Origin: Pseudomonadota bacterium
GTDB taxonomy: Bacteria > Pseudomonadota > Gammaproteobacteria > Berkiellales > Berkiellaceae
Assembly (NCBI GenBank): GCA_018241965.1
Contig: JAFECS010000005.1
Location: 41,014-105,013, forward strand
Reading direction: 5' to 3'
Length of the DNA stretch: 64,000 nucleotides
The translations under genes and the position numbers were made by a program. Positions 57,341 to 64,000 of the stretch are shown here, one piece after another (positions within the stretch are counted from its first letter, which is position 1; the number at the start of each line of letters is the position of its first letter). Under the pieces are notes generated by a model. The model saw only the letters and a list, made by a program, of their open reading frames with translations, did not search any database and had not been told where the DNA came from.

Positions 57341-57415
<75 letters not shown>

Positions 57416-57465
57416 ATAGCGCGTGATAGTACTTTTACCACGCACTTAAGTCAAGGACCTTTGCA

Positions 57466-58653
57466 TTAAGCAAAGGCTCTCTTCATACGTTCGACAGCTT
57501 TCTCAAGTACCTCCATGCTGGTGGCAAAAGAAAGACGCATAAACCCTTCACTGCCAAAAGCAGAGCCTGGGACTAAAGCTAAGCCCACCGTCGTTATGAG
57601 ATGTTCTGCTAACTGGAGATCATTGTTGATACCTGGCATCTTATCGATGACATCTTGCACCCTTGGGAAGGTGTAAAAAGTACCATCGCCTTTTGCACAT
57701 TGTACCCCTGGGATCTGATTTAAGTTATCCACCAGGTAGTCGTGGCGTTGCTTGAATACACTTACCATCTTATGCACAGTGTCCATTGGGCCGCGTACAG
57801 CGGCTTCTGCTGCTGCTTGGGCAATAGAGCAGGGGTTAGACGTACTTTGGCTTTGAATGTTCTTCATAGCGCTATTGATGCTTTTCACTGGGCAACAAAC
57901 ATAGCCTATGCGCCAGCCTGTCATCGAGTAAGCTTTAGAAACGCCATTTAACACAATGGTGCGTTCATAAAGTTCAGGGCAAACATTAACAATGTTCGCA
58001 AAAGGCTCGTTCGTCCACAAAATATGCTCATACATATCATCGGTGGCAATTAATACCTGCGGATGCTTAAGTAACACTTGAGCTAAAGCATTTAATTCTT
58101 CACGGGTATAGGCCATGCCGGTAGGATTGGAGGGGCTGTTAATAAAAAGCAATTTGGTTTTTGGCGTAATTGCTTTTTCTAATTGAGCTGCCGTAATCTT
58201 AAAACGTTGATTAATATCGGTGTCAATGAAAACTGGCTTACCATCCGCTAATAAAACCATATCAGGATAAGATACCCAATAAGGCGCTGGGATAATCACT
58301 TCATCGCCTTCTTCAATGATGGCTTGTAACAAATTATAAATACATTGCTTGCCGCCAGTTGAAACAATGATTTGATCTGGCTGATAGGATAGGTGGTTAA
58401 AATCCTTCATTTTTTGCGCAATAGCTTCACGTAAGCTGGGGATACCATCGACGGCGGTATACTTGGTTTTGCCCTCTTTAATGGCCTTGTAGGCTGCTTC
58501 CTTAATATGTTCGGGTGTGTCAAAATCAGGTTCTCCAGCACCGAGGCCTACAATATCCTGGCCTTTGGCCTTTAGCTCTGTGGCCCGTTGGGAGACCGCC
58601 AGGGTAGGAGAAGGTTTGATACGCTTGACGCGGTTTGCAAGTTGGATATCCAA
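57466..58653 (-). CDS. Aspartate aminotransferase (class Ib)
   Basis: PLP enzyme exchanging amino groups between aspartate and 2-oxoglutarate. 395 aa. GLGAGEPDFDTPEHIKEAA near the N-terminus, NSPSNPTGMAYT, DDMYEHI, and NGVSKAYSMTGWRIGY with the PLP Lys. The AAT class Ib form (Thermus/Rickettsia-like) rather than E. coli AspC. Divergent from uvrB. Confidence 0.95.
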   Translation of the reverse strand: MDIQLANRVKRIKPSPTLAVSQRATELKAKGQDIVGLGAGEPDFDTPEHIKEAAYKAIKEGKTKYTAVDGIPSLREAIAQKMKDFNHLSYQPDQIIVSTGGKQCIYNLLQAIIEEGDEVIIPAPYWVSYPDMVLLADGKPVFIDTDINQRFKITAAQLEKAITPKTKLLFINSPSNPTGMAYTREELNALAQVLLKHPQVLIATDDMYEHILWTNEPFANIVNVCPELYERTIVLNGVSKAYSMTGWRIGYVCCPVKSINSAMKNIQSQSTSNPCSIAQAAAEAAVRGPMDTVHKMVSVFKQRHDYLVDNLNQIPGVQCAKGDGTFYTFPRVQDVIDKMPGINNDLQLAEHLITTVGLALVPGSAFGSEGFMRLSFATSMEVLEKAVERMKRAFA

Positions 58654-58713
58654 TTTTAAGTGTCCTTGTTTATTTTTCTATGGGTAAATCAGGATGAGTA
58701 ATATGCCACAAAA

Positions 58714-60786
58714 ATGAAAACCATTAAACGCCAACAAAAACCCTTCAAACTGGGAACAAGTTTTACTCCCAAGGGGAGCCAACCTGACGCGATAAAAGCA
58801 TTAGTAGAAGGCCTTAATGATGGGGTCCAGTATCAAACGTTGCTGGGAGTAACAGGTTCGGGTAAAACCTTTACCATTGCGCATGTTATTGCAACGCTTG
58901 AACGTCCCGCGCTGATTATGGCGCCTAATAAAACGCTGGCTGCGCAATTATACGGGGAAATGAAAGAATTTTTCCCCAACAACTGTGTAGAATATTTTGT
59001 TTCTTATTACGATTATTATCAACCTGAAGCGTATGTTCCGGCGTCTGATACTTATATTGAAAAAGATGCTTCCATTAATGAACATATCGAACAAATGCGA
59101 CTTTCTGCCACCAAAGCCTTATTAGAGCGCAATGATTCGATAATTGTTGCCACTGTGTCAGCGATTTATGGTTTAGGCGATCCCCAATCGTATTTAACCA
59201 TGATGTTGCATATAAGCCGTGGGGATACAATTGATCAACGAATGATCTTAAAACGTTTGGCAGAAATTCAATACACCAGGAATGACTTAGAATTACGTCG
59301 TGGTTGTTATCGCGTGAGAGGTGATGTGCTCGATGTGTTTCCCGCTGAATCTGATCAATATGCTTTAAGAATTGAATTATTTGGCGATGAAGTTGAAAAA
59401 TTAAGTGTTTTTGATCCCCTGACAGGGCAAATTCAACAAGAGGTACCCAGGTTTACCATTTACCCTAAAACACACTATGTGACGCCTCGTCAGCAAGTGT
59501 TAGATGCCGTGGAAAATATTAAACTTGAGTTAAAAGAAAGATTAGAACAATTACGTAATAATCAAAAATTGGTAGAAGCCCAACGATTAGAGCAACGTAC
59601 GCAATATGATATCGAAATGCTATTGCAATTAGGCTATTGCAATGGCATTGAAAATTATTCACGTCATTTAAGTGGACGTAAACTTGGCGAGCCGCCACCT
59701 ACGTTAATTGATTATCTGCCGCCTAATGCGCTGTTGGTGCTCGATGAGTCGCATGTGATGGTGCCACAATTGGGAGCTATGTATAAAGGCGATCGTTCAC
59801 GTAAAGAAACCTTGGTGGAATATGGGTTTAGGCTTCCTTCAGCGTTAGATAACAGGCCCTTAAAGTTTGAAGAATTTGAAAGAATGATGCCGCAAACCAT
59901 TTTTGTTTCGGCAACGCCGGCAGATTATGAATTGAAATTATCCGGCGATCCGGTTGAACAACTTGTTCGTCCTACGGGGTTGGTTGATCCGAAAATAATC
60001 GTACGACCAGTGTCAAATCAAGTGGATGATGTTTTATCAGAAATTCATAAACGCGTCGCGGTTAATGAAAGGGTGCTTATTACCACGTTAACTAAAAAAA
60101 TGGCCGAAGATCTCTCTGATTATTTGGCAGAGCATGGTGTTAAAGTGCGCTATTTACATTCTGAAATTGAAACCGTAGAGCGCGTGGAAATTATTCGCGA
60201 TTTAAGATTGGGGGTATTTGATGTCTTAGTGGGCATCAACTTGTTACGCGAAGGCTTAGATATGCCAGAAGTGTCTTTGGTGGCCATATTCGATGCCGAT
60301 AAAGAAGGTTTTTTACGCTCAGCGCGATCTTTAATTCAAACCATAGGACGCGCAGCAAGGCATATTAATGGCACAGCCATCATGTATGCCGATAAAATGA
60401 CAGGTGGCATGAAACAAGCCATTGGTGAAACGGACAGACGCCGAAAAATTCAGCAAGACTATAACAAAAAGCACAACATTACCCCTACCTCGGTTAAAAA
60501 AGCGGTTGCCGATATTATGGAAGGCGCTATTAGTGTGCGCAAAGTGTCTAACAGAAAAACCACTAAAAAAGCAGCAGCAAGTTTACCGGATAATCCAGTG
60601 GTGCAAGAGATTAAAGAATATAAAGAAAAGCACCATGCCATGTCCACAGACGACATGACAAAGCTAATTAAGAAATGGGATCAAAAAATGTATGAATATG
60701 CGCGTAACTTGGAGTTTGAACAAGCAGCTGCCATACGCGATGAAATAAATTCAATCAAGGAAATGGCATTTAAGGAGAAAGAATAA
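58714..60786 (+). CDS. uvrB: UvrABC system protein B
   Basis: Damage-verifying helicase of nucleotide excision repair. Walker [15 protein letters not shown], beta-hairpin [12 protein letters not shown], Walker [14 protein letters not shown], and [13 protein letters not shown]. The C-terminal UvrC-binding UVR motif ([20 protein letters not shown]) is at the end. 690 aa. argC overlaps its stop by one base. Confidence 0.98.
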   Translation: MKTIKRQQKPFKLGTSFTPKGSQPDAIKALVEGLNDGVQYQTLLGVTGSGKTFTIAHVIATLERPALIMAPNKTLAAQLYGEMKEFFPNNCVEYFVSYYDYYQPEAYVPASDTYIEKDASINEHIEQMRLSATKALLERNDSIIVATVSAIYGLGDPQSYLTMMLHISRGDTIDQRMILKRLAEIQYTRNDLELRRGCYRVRGDVLDVFPAESDQYALRIELFGDEVEKLSVFDPLTGQIQQEVPRFTIYPKTHYVTPRQQVLDAVENIKLELKERLEQLRNNQKLVEAQRLEQRTQYDIEMLLQLGYCNGIENYSRHLSGRKLGEPPPTLIDYLPPNALLVLDESHVMVPQLGAMYKGDRSRKETLVEYGFRLPSALDNRPLKFEEFERMMPQTIFVSATPADYELKLSGDPVEQLVRPTGLVDPKIIVRPVSNQVDDVLSEIHKRVAVNERVLITTLTKKMAEDLSDYLAEHGVKVRYLHSEIETVERVEIIRDLRLGVFDVLVGINLLREGLDMPEVSLVAIFDADKEGFLRSARSLIQTIGRAARHINGTAIMYADKMTGGMKQAIGETDRRRKIQQDYNKKHNITPTSVKKAVADIMEGAISVRKVSNRKTTKKAAASLPDNPVVQEIKEYKEKHHAMSTDDMTKLIKKWDQKMYEYARNLEFEQAAAIRDEINSIKEMAFKEKE

Positions 60787-61835
60787 TGATCCGCGCAGGC
60801 ATTATGGGGGCAACTGGATATGTGGGCATTGAAATTACCCGTCTACTTCATCAACACCCCAAGGTTAAAGTCACTGAAGTAACCTCACAAGGGAATGCGG
60901 GCAAAGACATAATCGAAGTATATCCTCATTTAACTTCAAAAGTTGATTTAACAGCCCATAAAATCGATACTAATAGGCTTATTAAAAATTGTGATGTTAT
61001 TTTTATTTCTTTACCACATGGTAATGCCATTAAATTTTCTAAAATTTTCTTAGAAGCCGGAAAAAAGGTGATTGATTTAGGGGCAGATTTTAGGCTCAAA
61101 AATCCAGCGGAATATCAATTCTGGTATGACAATGAAAGCGCTCCCCCTGAATTGTTAGGCCAGGCGATATATGGATTACCAGAAATTACCAGCAAAGAAG
61201 CTATCGCAAATACGAATTTATTGGCCAACCCGGGTTGTAATGCCACCGCGACCATTTTAGCCACAGCGCCTGCATTAAAAAATAAAATTATCAACCCGGA
61301 TGAATGTATTTTTGATATCAAGTTAGGTATCTCCGGCGGGGGACGTAATGAAGAATTAAAAAATCATTTTTGTGAGATCTCAGAAAACATTTTTCCTTAT
61401 CATTTTGGGGGAAGGCATCGCCATACGCCAGAAGTGGAACAAGAACTGAGCTTGATTGCCAAAAAACCCATCATCATCCAATTTTCACCACATTTGATCC
61501 CTATTATCCGCGGCATATTAGTTACGGCATGTTTTAAATTGTTATCGCCCATGACAGCGCAAGAAGTTCATGCTCTTTATGCAAAAGCCTATGAGAATGA
61601 GCCATTTATAAGAATGTGTCCTTTAGGCACGGTGACGAAAGTTAAAAATGTTCGAGCAACAAATTTTTGTGATATCAGTGTACAGGTGGATGTACGTACT
61701 CAACGTTTGTTAGTTTTGTGCGTGATTGATAATTTAATCAAAGGCGGCGCAGGCCAGGCAATTCAAAACATGAATATCATGTTTGGATTGCCTCAGACTA
61801 CGGGCCTTGATCAATTTATTAGCATGTATCCTTAA
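60786..61835 (+). CDS. argC: N-acetyl-gamma-glutamyl-phosphate reductase
   Basis: Third step of arginine synthesis, NADPH-dependent. GIMGATGYVGIEITRLLHQHP is the cofactor fold, LANPGCNATATIL holds the catalytic Cys, and GGRHRHTPEVEQEL the catalytic His. 349 aa, the longer (~345) form. No other arg gene is nearby, and coupling to uvrB is unusual; other pathway genes must lie elsewhere if the route is complete. Confidence 0.95.
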   Translation: MIRAGIMGATGYVGIEITRLLHQHPKVKVTEVTSQGNAGKDIIEVYPHLTSKVDLTAHKIDTNRLIKNCDVIFISLPHGNAIKFSKIFLEAGKKVIDLGADFRLKNPAEYQFWYDNESAPPELLGQAIYGLPEITSKEAIANTNLLANPGCNATATILATAPALKNKIINPDECIFDIKLGISGGGRNEELKNHFCEISENIFPYHFGGRHRHTPEVEQELSLIAKKPIIIQFSPHLIPIIRGILVTACFKLLSPMTAQEVHALYAKAYENEPFIRMCPLGTVTKVKNVRATNFCDISVQVDVRTQRLLVLCVIDNLIKGGAGQAIQNMNIMFGLPQTTGLDQFISMYP

Positions 61836-61845
61836 AGCAAAAGAA

Positions 61846-63639
61846 TTAAGCTTTCTCTTTTTCTTTTTCTTTAGGCATATTTACTTTAATGTGCAATTCT
61901 TTTAACTGACGCTCCATCACATCCGATGGGGCCTGCATGAGCAAGTCTTGCGCATTTTGGTTCATGGGGAAAGCCACCACTTCACGAATATTGGGTTCAT
62001 TAGCAAGCAGCATCACGATTCTGTCAATGCCGGGGGCGCAACCGCCGTGAGGTGGGGCACCATATTTAAAGGCATTTAACATACCACCAAATTTTTGTTC
62101 GACTACTTCTTTGCCATAACCTGCAATTTCAAAGGCTTTATACATCACATCCGGCAAGTGGTTACGAATAGCACCACTAGAAAGCTCTATACCATTACAA
62201 ACAACGTCATATTGGTATGCCTTAATGGTGAGCGGATCTTGATTTAAAAGCGCATCTAAGCCACCTTGTGGCATCGAGAAGGGGTTGTGTGAGAAATCGA
62301 CTTTCTTTTCGTCTTCGTTGTATTCAAACATGGGGAAATCAACCACCCAACAAAACTCAAAACGGTTTTTGTCGATAAGCGCTAATTCTTCGCCGATACG
62401 GGTACGCGCAAGGCCAGCTAGTTTTTCAGCATTGGCTTTAGGCGCGCAGACAAAGAACACCGCATCGCCTTCTTTGCAGCCGCTGATTTGTTTTAATTTC
62501 TCTAAGCGCTCTGCATTCAAAAACTTAGCAATAGGACCCTTGGCTTGATCTTTGGCAAATATAATATAGCCAAGGCCAGGTGCGCCTTGGGCAATCGCCC
62601 AATCATTCATTTTTTCAAAAAAGCTTCTGGGTTGCGCTTCTGCTTTGGGGGCAGGAATAGCACGCACATGCGCGCCTTTTTCAATGGCCTTAGCAAAAGC
62701 ATTGAAGTCAGAACCATCAAACACAGACGTAACATCGGACATGTGAATAGGGTTACGGATATCGGGTTTATCATTACCAAACCATAACATCGATTCTTCG
62801 TAAGTGAATCGTTTAAAAGGCAAGGGGCTAATTTGTCTGCCCTTGGCAAATTCAGTAAAGACACCATGTAACACAGGCTCAATGGCTTGGAAGACATCTT
62901 CTTGCGTCACAAAAGACATTTCAAAGTCTAATTGATAAAATTCGCCTGGGCTTCTGTCGGCTCTGGCATCTTCATCACGAAAGCAGGGGGCAATCTGGAA
63001 GTATCTATCAAACCCAGCCACCATTAATAATTGTTTAAATTGTTGTGGCGCTTGAGGCAGCGCATAAAATTTACCAGGATGCATACGGCTTGGTACTAAA
63101 AAGTCGCGCGCGCCTTCAGGTGAGCTTGAGGTGAGAATAGGCGTTTGAAATTCTAAAAAGCCTTGCTCAATCATCCGCTGTCTTAAAGAAGAAATAATTT
63201 GTGAACGCAAAATAATATTGCTGTGCATTTTTTCGCGTCTTAAATCTAAGAAGCGGTACCGCAAACGGGTATCTTCTGGGAATTCTTGATCGCTATTCAC
63301 CTGGATGGGTAAAAGCTCTGCTTGAGAATCGATGTCGATGGTGTCGATTACCACTTCTATTTTACCGGTGGCCATTTTTGCATTAATGGTTTCTGGGGTA
63401 CGTTTTACCACATGCCCGGTGATGGTGATAACGCTTTCGTTACGGGCAGCTTCTGCGGTTTTAAAATGGTGTGAAGTAGTTTCGATAACACACTGGGTAA
63501 TACCGTAGTTGTCTCTTAAGTCGATGAATAAAAGGTTACCGTGATCACGCTTACGGTGAACCCAGCCGGATAACCGTACAATTTGACCTTCTTCTGAAAC
63601 TGTCAGGGCGTTGCAAGTGTGTGTTCGGTAACGGTGCAT
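61846..63639 (-). CDS. aspS: Aspartyl-tRNA synthetase
   Basis: Class II synthetase, bacterial type with the GAD insertion, 597 aa. N-terminal OB fold [20 protein letters not shown]; motif 2 [19 protein letters not shown]; motif 3 [14 protein letters not shown]. The C-terminus ends in a Lys/Glu run. Converges with argC with a 10-base gap. Confidence 0.98.
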   Translation of the reverse strand: MHRYRTHTCNALTVSEEGQIVRLSGWVHRKRDHGNLLFIDLRDNYGITQCVIETTSHHFKTAEAARNESVITITGHVVKRTPETINAKMATGKIEVVIDTIDIDSQAELLPIQVNSDQEFPEDTRLRYRFLDLRREKMHSNIILRSQIISSLRQRMIEQGFLEFQTPILTSSSPEGARDFLVPSRMHPGKFYALPQAPQQFKQLLMVAGFDRYFQIAPCFRDEDARADRSPGEFYQLDFEMSFVTQEDVFQAIEPVLHGVFTEFAKGRQISPLPFKRFTYEESMLWFGNDKPDIRNPIHMSDVTSVFDGSDFNAFAKAIEKGAHVRAIPAPKAEAQPRSFFEKMNDWAIAQGAPGLGYIIFAKDQAKGPIAKFLNAERLEKLKQISGCKEGDAVFFVCAPKANAEKLAGLARTRIGEELALIDKNRFEFCWVVDFPMFEYNEDEKKVDFSHNPFSMPQGGLDALLNQDPLTIKAYQYDVVCNGIELSSGAIRNHLPDVMYKAFEIAGYGKEVVEQKFGGMLNAFKYGAPPHGGCAPGIDRIVMLLANEPNIREVVAFPMNQNAQDLLMQAPSDVMERQLKELHIKVNMPKEKEKEKA

Positions 63640-63757
63640 TTTAAGCTCTTCTAACTCATCTAGGTAAAGAGAGAGACTTTAACTGATAGCGCCGCCTTAG
63701 TGAAGACTTGACCTTGCTTTGGTCATAAAAAAGGTGGTATCTTTTGGCCTCTCTTTT

Positions 63758-63832
63758 AGGCACGTAGCTCAGTGGTAGAGCACCACCTTGACATGGTGGT
63801 GGTCGGTGGTTCGATCCCACTCGTGCCTACCA
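63758..63832 (+). tRNA. tRNA-Val (anticodon GAC)
   Basis: 75 bases with encoded CCA. Acceptor AGGCACG/CGTGCCT, discriminator A, D arm GCTCAGTGGTAGAGC, anticodon stem CCACC/GGTGG around TTGACAT, and T arm GGTGGTTCGATCCC. A hairpin-like CATGC..GCATG lies just after it (63831-63858). The remaining ~140 bases to the window end are AT-rich and show no gene. Confidence 0.97.
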
Positions 63833-64000
63833 TGCTTCGCTAAGAAGCTTCGCATGGCAAGCCATTAGAGTTTGTTAGTCTACATGCTTTCAAGTAACCA
63901 TTTCCCATTCAATCCAATATAAATTTTGTCAAAAAAAATCCTTAAGGTACTATAAACCGCATTTATAATACGCAAATTACGAGTAGTTCAGCATGTTTCG

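Noticed and set aside
63833..64000. Gene or attachment site after tRNA-Val
   Set aside because: Only an imperfect CATGC/GCATG hairpin and AT-rich DNA; no open frame with a ribosome site.

Overview
The window is a moderately AT-rich, gene-dense bacterial chromosome segment. Its housekeeping backbone is gammaproteobacterial: gltA next to sdhCDAB-sucABCD; trpS-scpA-scpB-rluB; yciK, a gph/mupP-like gene and ubiG diverging from gyrA-serC-aroA-cmk-rpsA; lapA-lapB-pyrF. Between these blocks sit eukaryote-like genes: a SidE-type phosphodiesterase with ankyrin repeats, a RhoGAP-domain protein and a Fic protein. That mix fits an intracellular Legionellales-like bacterium (Legionella/Coxiella/Berkiella type). 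The genus is an inference; no rRNA or dot/icm gene is present to settle it.

Layout. 1-2033: the end of a sigma-54 activator gene, two unrecognised genes and copy 1 of a palindromic repeat. 2271-15343: ald, galE, gltA and the TCA block (succinate dehydrogenase, the E1 and E2 of 2-oxoglutarate dehydrogenase, succinyl-CoA synthetase). 15390-18870: unknown genes around a 3-hydroxybutyrate dehydrogenase-like gene, bolA and yciB. 18956-22690: the 1244-residue effector candidate. 23079-31180: trpS, condensin partners, rluB, a diguanylate cyclase, yciK, a catalytically dead squalene-synthase homologue resembling NDUFAF6, repeat copy 2, the phosphatase and ubiG. 31305-41205: gyrA to pyrF. 41202-45085: envelope polysaccharide genes (a WecA/WbpL-like transferase, a WbpM-like dehydratase, galU). 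45209-47282: two small unknown proteins and the RhoGAP protein. 47292-51462: an alcohol dehydrogenase and a convergent four-gene partner-switching signalling operon. 51591-57241: an accessory stretch (SDR, APH-like kinase, AadA-like nucleotidyltransferase, Fic with twin operators, an SGNH-fold protein, a small membrane protein) ending beside tRNA-Asn. 57466-63832: an aspartate aminotransferase, uvrB, argC, aspS and tRNA-Val.

The core genes are ordinary. The most interesting content is the PDE-ankyrin protein, the RhoGAP protein with its K/H-rich tail, the twin perfect inverted repeats over the Fic start codon, the two covarying repeat copies and the Asp-motif-less squalene-synthase homologue. 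No transposase, integrase, CRISPR array or rRNA was seen.
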